A DNA stretch of 64,000 nucleotides from assembly GCF_910596095.1 (NCBI RefSeq), contig NC_056554.1, positions 5,456,001 through 5,520,000 on the forward strand, written 5' to 3'. The DNA is from Thunnus maccoyii (taxonomy: Eukaryota; Chordata; Actinopteri; Scombriformes; Scombridae). A program made the position numbers and the translations under genes. This document shows, piece by piece, positions 1 to 14,780 of this stretch (position 1 is the first letter of the stretch; each line of letters opens with the position of its first letter). The notes beneath the pieces were generated by a model that saw only the letters and a program-made list of their open reading frames with translations, made no database searches and was not told where the DNA came from.

Positions 1-3000
1 CCAACCAACTGTCTAATATGAGGAAAAAGAAGAAAGAAACCCTCTGCTGTTGTTCCACGTTGTATGATGACAAGTTGTAATTAGCTGTCCCTTGAAGACA
101 TGACACCCGTACAATGGAGGAGATGCAATCACTGAGGACGATTTGCATCTCACTTTAAATTTTCCTTCTTTCCATCTTGTCTCTCGCTTACATTTTTTCC
201 TTCTCCCACTTGTTATTTCGAAGAATCTCGTACAGTAGATCATTAACCCAATGCTGCATTGTACACCCCCCTTCACCCTCCTCCTCCTCTGCCATTACCT
301 CTCTCCTTCTGTTCTTTCTCTATAATGTTGTATGTCCTTTACCCAAATTGCTTTGCTTCACTCTCTGCTTTACCCTCTATATGTATGCATCCCCACTCGC
401 CTCCTTCACTTTGTACATCTATAATGCTGTCTATGAATGTCCTTTTGCATGCACTGATTTTCCTCTACCTCTCCTTCTTTACAGTATGTATGCAACTCCT
501 TCTTTCTATATACATATATAATGCTGTATATGTCCTTTTACCCATAATGCTTTCTATTTCTGTGTTCCTCCTCCTCGCTGGTTGGAAGGGGGTTAGAGGC
601 GGACTGTCACAACTCATTTATCACATTAAATATCAGCCCTCCAGCACTTTCTCTCTCCCTCTCTTTCTCATTCCCCCGTTCAGCCGTCTCTCTCCTCTCT
701 CACTTTTTCCCTCCGCTCCCTTTTCTTCACCTCCTACCATTTACATCTCTCCTTCTCACTTGTCCTCTCTCACTTTTTTATCACTTGTTTCCCCCCCTCT
801 TTCCTTTACACTCCCTCTCTCATTCCCTCACACTTCTCCCTCAGAGCCCTCCAGCACTTTTCTGAAGGTTCCCATCTCTCTCACTTTCTTTTTGAAACAA
901 CTACCATATGCCTGTGCACCCCACCTCCCGCTTCCCCACCATGACCCTTGGTCCCTATCGCTCACGTTTTACCCTCCCTTTCATATACACAGACATGCAC
1001 TTTCCCCCTATCATGTCAGATTTGGTGTGATTTGCAGAGGTACAATATGCCTGATAATACAAAAGAACCCAGTCTTGCAAAAAGATTTCCGTACCAATCA
1101 CAACAATGGCTTCTGACAGTGCAGCACATTAATATTCTGAAGATAAAGGAGATGAGCGAGGATACATGGTGAAAAGGGAATCAGATGCAGATGGAGCTCT
1201 GCAGCATGCATACCTAGGATAATTCAGCACTGAACCAAAAGAAAAACAATAGGGGCCCTTAATTTGCTCCCTGAGGAACACCCAAATCAACAGGATTAAT
1301 GAAGTAAGATAAACAAACCAAACAACATAACAATGATTGGCTATGAAAAGCTGAAAAGTGCAATTATATCGAATTAGTTGCAAAGCCATGCATCTTTGCT
1401 ATATAAAGAGGCATGTAGATAGATGTTTTGCAGTTGTACAACAAAGATAAAGGCCTTTAAATGCAAAAATTATGAAAAGGCACCACAAGAATTCATATTT
1501 TCACCAGCCGGCAATCCCATTACCTCAAATTTGAATTTGATGCAGAAATGTACTAATTACGTGATTCTCTGAATGGTTACTGGAAAACTACATCTGTACT
1601 GTACATCTGAGGTGAATGGGAAACTCCAACTATTACCAAGCTATATAAAGTCAATACATTTTTTCCAGTAGAATTAGGATCTGGTTGGTTAATTTGGCTT
1701 CTTTCGATGTGTGTTTTGATGACACTTTTGAAAATGATGACATTAAAGCTTAAAGGGCCTGAAAATCTATTTTCTCAATCAGCCTCTTACTGTGCCGTCC
1801 ATGATGAACTCACAGTTTTCAGTCAAAGTTAGTTGGCCATTTCTGGGGAGGGGTCACTTGAGGGCAGCGGAAACCAGACATATACATAACACTGACACAT
1901 TATCATCTTACAGTTGCTCATTTACACATTCAGCTAGACACAAGCATTCGTTTGGAGTTGTTTTCTGGGCAATACGTCCAATGTTTGTATTCTTTGAGCT
2001 CTGTTTTTGGTCTATCCTAAGAGAATATCTGGCTCTTAAGCTGCTAAATGTTCACCAGCTAGTCGCTAACATTGCCTGTTTGTCACTTGGTGATTGGTAG
2101 GTAACATACAATGGGTTCTTAGAGAAAACAGCTGCCTGCTGCTGCTGGAAACAATGGTGAACCAAAATATTAGAGTTGCGAGCTGTAACACCAAAATAAT
2201 GAGCTGAAAGATGCTACAAAGGCTGCAGAATCAGGTGATAATTCACCGAGCGACCACTTTCACATAAAAGTAGTCATGTGATCCATTGTACATACAGTAA
2301 AAGAATAGTGATTATGGCCATCTTAAGAGGTGTGTGATGCTTATTTTGTCAAGATTTTATAACAAAAGGAGTGAAGTTACGATACAGTATGTATATGCAA
2401 GCGATTGTAGAAAGCACATGACGTTGATGTAGAGGTAATTAAGGTGGATAATTTATAATCAGAATGATATTTTAGAAAAACTGCCATTATAAACAAAAGA
2501 TATTTCTAGGCAGTATAGATTTTTGCTTTAATTTCCTGTGTGCACCTTAATTTGATGAAACTTGCATCTGTTTAATGCTAATTACTGGAATGTAAAGTGT
2601 GGATTTATACCATCTTAAAAAGCATGAAAAGCCTTTTCTCAGATATACATGGGTGTAAAGAGAGTTTAGCTGGGTTTAAACTACCCCGCAAGCTCAGTAG
2701 CCTGAGGGCAAGCAAATCCTTTCCTCCACCAACTCAGATATGCTAGCTGGAGGTATTCCCTCAACCGCCTCAGTAAACCACAAACATAATACAAACTGAA
2801 TACTCCTGAGTGGAGGCTACGCAATCTGCAGAGAAAACACCCATGCAAAGCTGAGGACTGAAAACACTGACTCATTTAAACATGTGCTCATCGCCTTCTG
2901 ATTTCCATATTACCCAGTTAACACTTGTCAACATGAGTGCATGTGCCTGTGAGTCTGTCTGTGTGTTTAAAGAAGGAAATCTGCGAGCAGACAGCAGTCA

Positions 3001-6000
3001 GAGCAAAGCAGAGTGTATGCAAGGGAGCTTGTATTCTTTCATTATGTGGGTTATGCTGCAGAGACAAATTTAGAGTGTGTCCTGATTTCCTTGAGTCACT
3101 GATCCCCAAGATACCACCGGGAGACTCCGAGCACCCTGTCCACACAAAGACCACGGTCACAAAAAGCTGTGACCATGACCACATACACATGGACTCTCAC
3201 ACACAAACAAAAGCATGCAGTACAAATGACCTAACCTTCACCACATGGGCTAACCATTTCCTGTCAACACACACACAAACACAACCACTCTAAACCCCAA
3301 ACATATAATCGACACGTAGAGGCGGTTTCCTGAACATGGATTACACCACAACTCGGACTAAAGCGTCAAACCAGCGGAGCATCTCCATCTCCATTGGGAA
3401 CGGGTCTCAGTTCAGTCTAGGATTAAGTACAGCCCTAGTCAAAGTTTGGAAAGGGATTAGGATTAATCTGGGGGCCGAGGACAACAGCCCCTGCAGACAC
3501 TGTGACACCAACCTCGGCTTGTCAAAGCAGACACAAAGCCAAAGGCGAGCATGCACTGCCTCGCCGGGTGACTCACCAAAAGCATGGCCACACGCCGCCA
3601 TAGTGTGAACCACCACAGAAATTTAGCCCAAGAGCACCTCTCGCACCATGCAATGGTGTTTTAATAGCAAGGTAATGAACCGTCAATTTGTTGCTGAAAA
3701 TTACTGAAAGGGTATATGCATGCAAAGATGTTTGGAGCTATTTTTAGTAAGTGTGCAGCTCATATGCCCTGTAATTCTTAATTTGCCACACACCCTGCTG
3801 TTAGGTGGCGAATGTCAAAGCTTGCTTTTCAGCATTTAACTACAAGCTTGCTTAGCTTCTCTCTGTGCGGGACAGGAGACAAGGTTGGAAGTGATGCCAT
3901 AGAGACTTCTGGGAAAGGTTCACTGGTGGCATTCAAGCTTACTGAATCAAACGCTATTAAATAAAATGCCATTTGTATGGATTGTTATGTATCGATCTAA
4001 TTATCTTTGTGTCTGGCCCCCTCCCCTGTACTCCTCTGTACCCCTCCAACAAAGTCCCCCTGCCTTGATCTCCCTCACTCCTCTCCAGCCAATCCCGCGC
4101 TTCAGCTGGATCACAGACTTGCATCACCATAGCAACAGCTGACGTGTAAAGTAACTGCCCAAAAAAAGTTTTCTGTACAAGCGTGTCTGTGAGCGCACAC
4201 GCGTATGAGCATCTGGGTGTCTGATGAAACCCTCCCTTGTGTTCGGTACACCCATTTTTCTGAAAAAACATTTTTCAATGACCTCATCCTCCCTCCACCT
4301 ATCCAATTAATAGACAGGCGGCCGCACTGGTCTCATTATTTCTCCACCTCCCCCAACTCTCTTCACTGTTAGTCAATCCGCTCCAAATTGATTTTGTTAT
4401 CTGTCTAATTCCATATCGCCGCTGCGTGTGGCCGATGTGTTGGTGTTATAGAGGGGCTGCCTGACAATGAGATGCAGGAATAGGAGAACAAAGAGATGGC
4501 GAGGTCCACAGACAGCGCTGTGAAGTGTGATGGAGGAGGATGACATCATTGTTTCAGGAGAAAGTTGCAGCCATAGGAGTCATGCGGCACTGACTCACCC
4601 TCTCCCCGTTTGCTGTATATGACTGTAAATACATCAAGCAGTCAGTCTGTCAGTCAGTCTATGCAGTGACGGATGGACTGATCTGTGTGTGTGTGCATGA
4701 GAGCACTGGAGCTTTATTATTGGAGTCTTTTTAAGTTCCTTTTTCATTCAGAAAACTTCAACAAAACATAAACTATGCTGTTTGTTATAGCTCCTAAAAA
4801 GATGACTTGAAGACATGAGCAGCACTATGAACTGTGTATGTATACATGCACTACTTTATGTATGCATGTAACCTACATACATTTTTATGTATGCATGGTG
4901 CACTTTATACTGTACATAATGTATGTAGGAATGCAAGTAACGTTTATTTTCCCAATGAATTGATCAATCATTTAGTGAATGAGCCCAAAGTGGCATCTTC
5001 AAACTGCTAACTTTGTCCAACAGTTCAAAACTCAAAGATATAAATATATAGATAGAGAAGCAATGAATCTTCAGATTTGAGAAGCTGAAAACAGCAAATC
5101 TTTGGCGATCTTTGTTTTTCATCACAAAGCATCAAAACAACGAATTGATTATCAAAATTTCAATCACGTAATGTTCCATCAATACACTAACTAATCAACT
5201 GATCATTTCAGCTCTCAACTGTATCCATGTACTTTACGAGTGTTTCTCCATCGATTTATCTGGCTGTGGGAACTCTACCACCTGTGCCTGCTTTCTCTCA
5301 ACAACATGGCCGCCTAGCAGGATGGCCATAATAACCCATCACCATGGTGATGGCGCTATAGGAACCGATGAGAGACATAGATGGAGAGAGGCAGAGAGTG
5401 AAAGGAGGCGACCCACTGAGCCTGCTGACACCATGTCACTCAAACACAAAGGTGACTCCTGGAGGTGGGGACGGAGCACGGGGAAGATTAGGGTAGAGGG
5501 GAGAAAGAACCAGGAGGAGAAAGAGACAGAGACTCCTTCTTTTGTTTGCCGCATTGTCTGCCTGCTCGCTCCCTTCCTCTGTCATCTTACCTTGCTGTCC
5601 TCCCCCTTACTAGCAGTCAGCGACCTCTCTCTTTCTTCCTCTCTTTTGTGGCCTTGCCCTCTTCTCATTCCCTATTCACTTCCTTTTGTCTGGGAGGCAT
5701 CTACTTAGAAATGATCACTCCTCCTTCTTCCCTTCACCTAACATTTTATTCCCTTCCTGGGCGCCGTCTACCTTTTCCACCTCCGACTGTACGCTACTTC
5801 ACTTTCCCTCCATCAGTCCTCCCTCTCATTTCTTCTCTCCATTACTATCAAAATGGTTGCTGTGGAAACAGGTTTATTTGGAAATGGCGGGAGGGGAAAT
5901 GATTCCTTCCTATAGTGTGTATGAGAGTGTACAATGCACACATCATGCACACTGTTTTATCAAAATTAGTGTGCACACATTATTTTCTATCAATGTATGT

Positions 6001-7129
6001 GTATCAGCTTGTGTGTGCAGCCATAGTGTGTGTGTGTGTGTGTGCCACCCTTGCATTCTCTGGGGCTCCACTCATACACGCATTTCACATCTGAAGAGCT
6101 TTATTTGTACCAAACCTCTGTTACAGACATTGTTACCATGGCTACAGCCAGTGAGGACCACTGACACAATGATAGACACAGTGGCCATGGCAACCCCAGG
6201 ATCAGTGGTGGGTAATATGATAATTCATGGACGAGGCATCTGACACATTACGGGCACATGAATATGCTCAAGCGCTGGAAAGCCGGCCCGTCGCTGGTAA
6301 TCCACGAGCCTTTGTGCGGCCAACATGCCGAGCGGCTGACAAAGAATACTCCGCAGTAACCAAGGGTGACCAGAACTAACAATAGCTGTCCTCTGGATAA
6401 GCTTGAACAAGGGGATACATATCAAGCTGCTAGTCTGCAGTAGTGCGCCGTGAAGCTTGTAGTGCAGGGGTCGCCACTGAATTCGCCTGGCACAATCGAT
6501 ATCATAATAAATCAATACTTCACAGCAGTGGTTCCCCATTGATTTTGGGCAGCGACCCATTCCTGAAGCCGCTCCGCCTCCAAAAGCCACGTGATCTTGC
6601 AAGTAAACATCCGCACCATCAAGTGTGACAGCTTTCAGATGGTTCTGCCAGTCCACCTCACATTACAGTACAGCACAGTGATGGAATCCAGCAGGACTAT
6701 TTTACAAGCAGCGTCCCATCAATAAATCACCTCCTCCCAAGGTCTGCTTTAATTCAATCCAGTGCAATCTAATTTTATTGCTATGTACTGTAGCTTCTCG
6801 CAATGTCATCTGTCACAAACCGTCCAATAAAAGCTCGGGGCCTTGACCTCCTTGAGTGAAGTAATATTCATGCACAGCCCCTCGCCAATATCACCACCAG
6901 TGTATATTGTACTGACGCTGTGAAGGCGAGGCTTCTTTGTTGGTAGCAAACAAAAGACTAGAAAGTGAGTTGTGTGACTGTGAAGACTTTTGATATCATT
7001 AGAAAAAATCGTCTAATATATTAGGAACTCAAAACCAGTTGTAAACTCTGACTTCCAACTGGTGATCATCCTAAAACCCACAACAATAAATAGATAATAA
7101 ATCTTTTCAGAAAAACAAAGATTTCTGCT
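1..7129. other. Non-coding DNA, no supported gene
   Basis: Open frames here have no splice-consistent or protein-like content. Notable composition: a pyrimidine-rich stretch at about 250-900 and a tail of ctcc-rich DNA at 5520-5850. A gaacatggattacaccacaa segment at 3335-3480 resembles an old dispersed repeat. This could be intergenic or part of a large intron. Confidence 0.6.
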
Positions 7130-7600
7130 TTTTTTGTGTCCAATTGTGGCCAAAAGTATGTCCATATACCTTTGTGTACTTTCTTCAAGGTTGTTTGTAA
7201 TGTTTTTGCTAGAGCCCATAGCTGCAATTCAGGGAAATCTTAATGCTACAGCATGAAATAATACTTAAGACAGTAGTGTACTTCCAATTTTGCTGTTCCA
7301 AAATGAAAATGCCCCCGTGTACAAAGTCAAGTCCATAACAAAAATGTTTCTCCCAGTTTTGTGCAAAAGTACTTGACTGGCATGCACAGAGCTCTGACCT
7401 CAACCCCATACAACACTTTTGGGATGAACTGGAATGCCAAATGTGAGCCAGGCCTTATCTCCCACATCAGTGACCGACCTTGAGGCCGAACGGGAACAAA
7501 TCCCTGCAGCCAGGTTCCAACATCTTCTGGAGGGCCTTCCCAGAAGTGTGGAGGCAGAAGATAAATACCCGTTCTCCACACACTTTAGGACATGTAGTGT
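7130..7600 (+). pseudogene. Decayed Tc1/mariner-type transposase remnant
   Basis: The plus strand, read with stops and shifts, gives NENAPVYK, then VLDWHAQSSDLNPIQHFWDE, matching the DDE transposase region of Tc1-like elements (consensus DNAP.H and DWPAQSPDLNPIEHLWDEL). The left edge holds gtggccaaaagtatgtcca, typical of the element end. The right side runs to the usual ...GLPRSVEA region. Several stops and small deletions make it inactive. Confidence 0.8.
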
Positions 7601-7979
7601 TTCTTTAATCAACTTGAGAACAAACACATGTAAACTAGGTAAATCTTGAACTAAGAACATGATTAAACTGAGTTAAGGTAAGCATAAACCCGAGGGTATA
7701 GTTAAGTGGGCAGAGGCAGTCTTTGACTAAGTAAAGCATCTGCACAACATTGTTTTAATGACTGGACTTCCAAGCCACCGATGATTAGTACTACTAAGAG
7801 ATGGCTCACTCATTATTTGTAGTCCGCAACAATTTAGCCTGCAGGCTGTTATATTACATGACGAGGAGACGGCGAGCGCTGCGTTGCAGTGGTAACCGAT
7901 TTAGTTGGACGGCTGACCCTAATGTTGTTATCGTAAAGGGAAGATGGATGGAGCAAGTCGAATCTCTCTCTAGCTCTGT

Positions 7980-7985
<6 letters not shown>

Positions 7986-8014
<29 letters not shown>
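7986..8014. repeat. (CT)n microsatellite
   Basis: About 29 bp of CT, in a larger pyrimidine/purine-biased block to 8.7 kb. Confidence 0.9.
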
Positions 8015-8017
<3 letters not shown>

Positions 8018-11000
8018 CCTGTCCCTGTTGAGGAGCAGAAACTGGGAGAGCAAAGAAATGAAGTGACATCATCAGCGTCAGCCACATTCCTGCGGAGGGA
8101 GGGGGGTGAGGAGGAGTGGGGGAAAAGAGAGAGAAGAGAAGGAGGAGGGGAGAATGTCCCAAAACTTTTGAGGTTACAGGACCGACATCCCCCCTCCCTC
8201 CCCCCTTCCCCTTACGCGCACACACACAAACCCATCCATTCTCCCTCCTTTTAGCTTGTGTGTGTGCATGTTTTCCAGTGGTTGGTTGTGTGTGCGTGTG
8301 TGTATGTGTGCGTCTATGTTACAGTACATGGGCTCCTCTTCCTCATCATGTGCTCCCTGTTTTAATTCATGTGCTTCTTCTCCTGCACCCCCCCCCCCCC
8401 CCCTCCCCCCCACGCCCTCCTCCTCCTCCCTCCACCCCCCCCTCAACGACTCATACCACCCCTTCCCTCCCCTCTCTTCTCTTTCTCTCTCCACCGACCA
8501 GAGGAATGCAAGAACCACATCTGGAACTTATTAGAGAGCAGGAGAGAGAAAGGGGTAGATGGAAAGAGAAGGAGAAGTGGTGGATGGGGGTGGGGGGGGA
8601 GGAGGTTTAGAGGGGGCAGAAGAAGAAGAAAAAAGAGGCAGATTGAAAAAAAAGAAGTCCTGGAGGGGACAGATAGAGAGAAAGAATGAACTTTAGTAAG
8701 CAGAAAAAGGGCTGGTGCTGGGAGAGAAAGCCGCAGAAGCGAAAAAGAAAGTTAACAGCAACACCGATTAATGCCAATTAACCTCAGCGGGGACTAGGCA
8801 GGGGAAGAGCTGGGCTGGCACCTCAGATGTGGGTTCAATCACTCCCGATTCCAGCGCAAATGTAGCCTTTGAACCGGCCTCGACCATATTCTGTCTGAAT
8901 GAGCAGCTTCACTGTCCCCACTGAGGGAGCAGTCAAGCCTGAGTAATAGTCCCTTTCTCTGCGCCGCTGGCCTCCCGACCACTCCTCCTCCTTCGTCCTC
9001 GTCCCTCTCTCTGCTCTCCCCCGGTTCGCTTTTCTTTTCATCCAGCACACCCTCCTCCCACACTATAATACTGCCTCCCCCCCCCACCTCACCACCTCTA
9101 AAACAAACAAAAAAAAAAAAGTCTAATCACTCTCGATCAGGCTTCACCCACCTGCCCGCGAGACTACCCCTCTTTGTTCCCCCTCCTTTTCACCCCAAAC
9201 AAGTTTTTCTGTAAACCCCCCTCCTCCATCACCCCGAATTGGTCCTCCCTGCAGAATGTGGCCGTGTAGTTTTGGAAAACAAGGCCAATAGATTCAGTCA
9301 GATGTGATAAAGTGTTCCTCTCTTGCTCGGGGGACTCTGCATAAAGAAACATTTTTAAGGGGATGTTTTTTTTTTCCTCTTTCTTTTTATAACTTCGATG
9401 CCCCCGGCCTGTCAAACACAATCAGATTATGGGGCCTTTAAATCCTGGGGCTTCACAGAAACATTCACATAGCTGTTGAGGATGCTCAAAGGAAATGTGT
9501 ACACTTTTGATTGAATTTATCTCCGACCACAAGTTTGATAATGAATTATCCAACTAAATACTTCTGTACCCTATCGGCTTTTTACTGGATCATCCGAAAG
9601 CAGGCACGCAAGCTGCTTCTTCTTCCCAAGCACCACTTCAAAAAGCATTACAGGACACTTGTGTCCAGAGGAATGCCCTTAAACAAACATATCAACTGAG
9701 AGAAGCAATCAACATGTCACACATTGACAAACACCCACCGGGATAGAAATGCCAAGAATTTGTTGATTGAATGGAACCCAATGGAGAACAACAGGCGTGG
9801 ATGTACATTATAACATCACAGGCTTCATTCCCAGATTGAGCTTTACAACTGGTTCAGTGATTGCATTCAGTGGCTGATGTCAATTAGAGATGCTTTTGGG
9901 TAAATAGGCTTCATTCAGATCCCATAAAAACCATGACCCGAATTCACATATTAACGGTAGGATGCTTCGGAGCTACATATCGCTCACTGGGATCGAAATT
10001 AAAAACAGACTTCTGCCTCGCTACATATGTCACTCCAGATCTACACTCTGAGTCGGAAAGGGTTCGGTAAAGCACCGCAAAATGGTTCGTTAGGCTCGTG
10101 CCATGGTAGGACGCTTTCAGAGAGGTTTGCAGCGCTATAAATAGTTTTGTGTATGTGGTCATCCACAAGATCCCCATTGGAGGATCTTGACAAGTCTGTA
10201 GGTGATTCGCTTTTTTGTCTTCACTTCACCAGCCATGATTGCCAATACTGCACACATTTAATCTCATAGTCATTATCTGAGCAGAAACAAGTTCTCCTCA
10301 GTGCAGTTTTAGTGGTTATTACAGCCCGCTGTGTCCCCATCCTTTTTTAACCAACTTTTGAATTTCTCCAAATCTGAATGAGCCTAATGAGACAGAGGTC
10401 TGGCTATGCGAGATTAGCTCAGACTAACTACTCTATTCTTTTATTTATTGTGAGGGACATAAAACACATCACTTTCTGTGTGATAAAGGACACCCCACCC
10501 CCCCACCCCCCCGGCAAAAGAAAAGGATTGCACACACTGGCAGTATCTTGTGTCACTGTATATGAATCAGTGATAGAGGTGGAAAAATTGGAATTTATTT
10601 AGATAAAAATGTCACAGATTATTACTGGAAAGAATGCATAAAATGTTGTTAAATCAGCGTCTCTAAGAGTGTTTTAGTGCCGTACTTGATTCTTTATGAT
10701 GCTGTCCTAATCATTCATTTTTATTTGAACTATTATAATGCACTTTGAGTCATTAACATTACACATATAACAGTTGAACCGCTACATCCCTGACTAAACA
10801 ACCCTCGAGGAACCCTTCTTTTTCTGGGTGTAAAAGCCCCCTGAATGTCTCTGACTCTTCCAGCATTTGAATATTTTCTTTGCTGAGCACAACACAGGAA
10901 TCCGTCTGAGGTCTATGATTCACGGCTCCACTGTGTGATTCAGAGCTTGAGCGTACAGTACGGGCAGCAGCGGCAGCAGCAACAGCAGCAGCAGCAGCTC

Positions 11001-11829
11001 GTGGCTTCGGTCCGCACAAAAGGACACAGGCTGACAAATGGTACACCTGCACTGGAGTCTTTGTCGGAGTCAGCATTTCAGACCACCGTCTGGGCTAAAG
11101 GTGCAGTGCTGCAAGTCCAACCTCAAGGCTCTCCTACTCATTAGGAAGTTAAAGGAGTGTGTTTGCAATGATTGATTATGCAGTAACATTTAACAGCTGC
11201 GTTAATGGTGGCACTTGCTTGGGACTTATTACCAGGTTGGTATGTAGATACAAGGCCAGGATACTAAATCAATCACTCCACTGGTGATGTTGCTAGTAGA
11301 GATATAGTTCTGGTCGCAGCTGTATCACTGATCACTGAGTAACATAAAAACATTGTGATGCACCAAAGCTTTAATTAGCTGCTTGGCTAATAACCATCCA
11401 ATCATTAGCACTAGTAGGCAATTACCTGTGTGCAAATTGCAGGCTGTGAAATACTGTTTTACTTGTCTAATGAAGATATAAAAGTCTGGGTGCTTTTAAG
11501 GAAAAATGCTTCCAAATCTACAGTATTTGTTTTCTTTTTTGAAGTGGTATTCATTTCAGCTCTCTCTGGATGTGAAGAATTGTGTCTACTCCTCTTGTGT
11601 TTTCAAACCCAAAAACCACAGTGCAACATTTGAGACCTACATGTTTTACACCATTGACTGAGCAACACACAGCCCTATTTACAGCCTGCTAAACTTGTCT
11701 TCGGGAGAGCCTTGCAGAGCAAATATCTGTGTCTGGGGGAGCCCAACGTGGAGTAATAATGGATTACACCGTTGAAACAGTGCAACAACAGACAATAGGA
11801 CACAAGGCTTCACACATGTAAATTAGTTT

Positions 11830-11890
<61 letters not shown>

Positions 11891-11910
11891 CTGCGTGTGT
11901 GTGTGTGTGC
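11830..11910. repeat. (GT)n microsatellite
   Basis: About 80 bp of GT with a few C interruptions; a second GT tract lies at 12037-12072. Confidence 0.95.
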
Positions 11911-12035
11911 TTATGCACATCTGTAAGAACATGTGTTACTGAGCTAGTCATGTGGACTGAACTGTTTATGAGTGGACAAACAGGGCAACAGCATGTGACA
12001 GTAACAAGGGGTCTCGATGGAGAGAACGGGGAGGG

Positions 12036-12067
<32 letters not shown>

Positions 12068-13174
12068 GTGTGCTGCGACGGTTGCCAGACTGTGTCATAT
12101 GTGGATTCACGGACAGCCTGATGTGTCGATGAAAAGGTACCTGCTTCTTACTGTATGTAAAAGTCGATGTCGTGTGCTGGTGTGAACCCTCAGCAACACA
12201 CACTGGGTGGATGCTGAGCACAGCGCACCAGGCTGAGTGATACAAAGCCTGGCAGACACGGTGACATCATCCCTTTCCATACCTTCCCTTCCCCGAACAC
12301 GCCCCCTACCTATGATGGAGTGGTCGGCTGGCCGGCCAGCAGCCAGCCACGCACGCTCCCGGTCAGCCAAGGTAGACAATAGGAAAAAAAAAAGAAAAAA
12401 AAAGGGAGGTTTGCTGTGGCTGCGCGGCCACGACGACACACAGATATGCCTTGATCAAACAGGTAGCTTAGAGAAATTACAACCATCCTCTCCTCCTCAT
12501 CCAGCCTCCTGTCTCCTAGCAACTCTGCTACAGTTGTGATTATCATAAGCCAATAGCCTACCTGGCACCCCACAGGTATGGAGGGGGAACAGATGCATGG
12601 CGATGCTGCTGCACACGCCTCATTGTGCTGTTGAAATGCACGGAGGAAGGCAACAGAAAGGGGGTGAAGATGGGCTTTGGTGTCAGGCACACAGGTAGGA
12701 AACCAGGACAGGAGCAGCACTGGGGTGGTGTATGGTGAGGGGGGGGGGGAGATGGGGAGAGAAGGCAATATAAGCTGCCTTTCACTACAGGATCACTACA
12801 GGGGTTGGTAGCAGAGGTCTCACTGACTGACAAGCCATTCAGATGCGATAGCAGTGTGGGAGTGCTGCTGGCATGTAGAGCAGCGCTGGTCAATCACTGT
12901 CATTCCCGTCACGTCCTCAGCGCCTCACCACGGCCCGTCTGAATTACGGCACCGGGGGTTTGTCACATGCAAAAGGTCATTTAGGCCGGTGGGCGCGCGT
13001 GCACCAGTCATGTTCAAGTTGGACGCACACGCGCGCGCGTGTAATCGGGCGCCTGTAATCGCACGCGTACAGAGGCGCGCGACAATGATCATAAAAAGTG
13101 TGGTGATCCATTGCTGCGGTGCGGACACGCAGTCACACACACGCGCGCGCGCTCACACGTAGCTGCACGTGCAC

Positions 13175-13292
13175 GCACACACACACACACACACACACAT
13201 CTAAGGTGATCCATTGCTGCGGTTCATATGGCAATGAAATCATGTTAAACGGCTCTCTCTTTTTCTTTCTCCAACACACACACACACAGAAA

Positions 13293-13388
<96 letters not shown>
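13175..13388. repeat. (CA)n microsatellites
   Basis: Two CA tracts, 13175-13199 and 13274-13388, separated by unique sequence. They are preceded by alternating CG runs (gcgcgcgc) near 13030-13150. Confidence 0.95.
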
Positions 13389-13389
<1 letters not shown>

Positions 13390-14703
13390 CAGAATGAATA
13401 CCAGCGGAGAGCTCTGTCTGTTTTTTAAGCCTCAGTTGCTTCACATCATAATCTGTTTAACCATTACTCGCCGTCTCTTCTGCGCTAAAAAGAGAGAGAA
13501 TTGCAGTCTTACCAGTTTGAAAACTCAACACCAAACTCAGGAGCAGCAGCCTCTGCATGGTTCAGCCGACCAATAAGTCCGTTATTGGCTCAAACCTCCG
13601 TGAGGACAGCATCAAAAAGCGGGAGTTTACTGACTTTAATGATAATTATAATAAGAACAATAATCCTCGTGCGTCGTCCCTGCTCGTTTGTCCCCTGGCT
13701 CGGGTTGGAGTCGTTGGGCTTTTACACCATTTCACTGCTTTTTTCACCTCTCTCCTCTCCTTTGCTCTTCAGCGACAGTCCGTTTTCCACTCCACACTGA
13801 GGAGTCAAGCAAGCAGTAAGGACAGACGCAGCTTCCGGCCATAGTCTTCAAAATAAAAGCCAGTTGAATTCCACACGTGACCAAAGAACATTAATTAAAC
13901 TCAGACTCTCTTTATCGTCAATCACCTATATACAAGTATACATCTGAGATGACCCTATGGTGAAATAAAGAGGTAGACAGTGCCACATGACATAAAACGT
14001 AAGAGCATAAATTGAAGAATCTGTGCATAACAATAGTAAAGAGACGACCTCCCACCACCACCACTACCAAAGAAAAGTTATGTGGCACTACTTGACAAAT
14101 TGAGCTGTTTAACAAAACACTACAGTATTCATTTTCACTTTCACAGATGTTCTTCGACTGTTTCCTGTGAGCTCTAGTTGTTTGGCTATGGTCAGATTTT
14201 ATCCTGCAAACTGTTCTTCAGAAGTATAATGAGCGTCACCCAGAAACTCCATTGGATTTACTTTGGCGTTGTCCTTATTCAGAACCTTTTTGGAAAGTAA
14301 CTACACGATTCATAATTGATTACTGACTACATTAAGCATCTTTGAGTATATTAAAAAGCACTCTATAAATAAAAATCAAATGTATTTATTATTTATGTAT
14401 TATACGTATCTTTTTGGTTTCATCAATCTTGCAAATAAAAAATAAATATGTATATAATTGATGTAATATTTTATTGGCCAAATACCACAAATCCAAATAG
14501 CCCAAATCAAAACCTTTATGTTTATTATGTATTAATAGGACAAACAAACAGTATATTGACACACTGTCATTTACAAACAATAAGAAAGCTATAAGACAGC
14601 TAAAATACTTAAATAATGTTCGGTCAATGTGGCCACGCTGTATTTCCGGCTTTGTACTCGCTATAATCTCTCTGACTTGACGTCAGATTCTCATTAACGG
14701 TGC

Positions 14704-14705
<2 letters not shown>

Positions 14706-14778
<73 letters not shown>
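14706..14778. repeat. (TC)n microsatellite
   Basis: About 73 bp of uninterrupted TC. Confidence 0.95.

Positions 14779-14780
<2 letters not shown>

Noticed and set aside
259-1116. 285-codon open frame on the plus strand
   Set aside because: Its composition is that of pyrimidine-rich low-complexity DNA (Leu/Ser/Pro/Phe runs); no domain or splice support.
6225-6656. 143-codon open frame on the minus strand
   Set aside because: No recognisable motif, no acceptor or donor context. A part near 6530 looks like a degenerate hAT-type repeat (cagtggttcccc).
10960-11000. CAG repeat as a polyglutamine exon
   Set aside because: The run is short and interrupted, and the surrounding frame has no splice or homology support.
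12310-12768. Overlapping 100-150 codon frames on both strands
   Set aside because: Chance frames in GC-rich repetitive DNA; neither strand gives a protein-like pattern.
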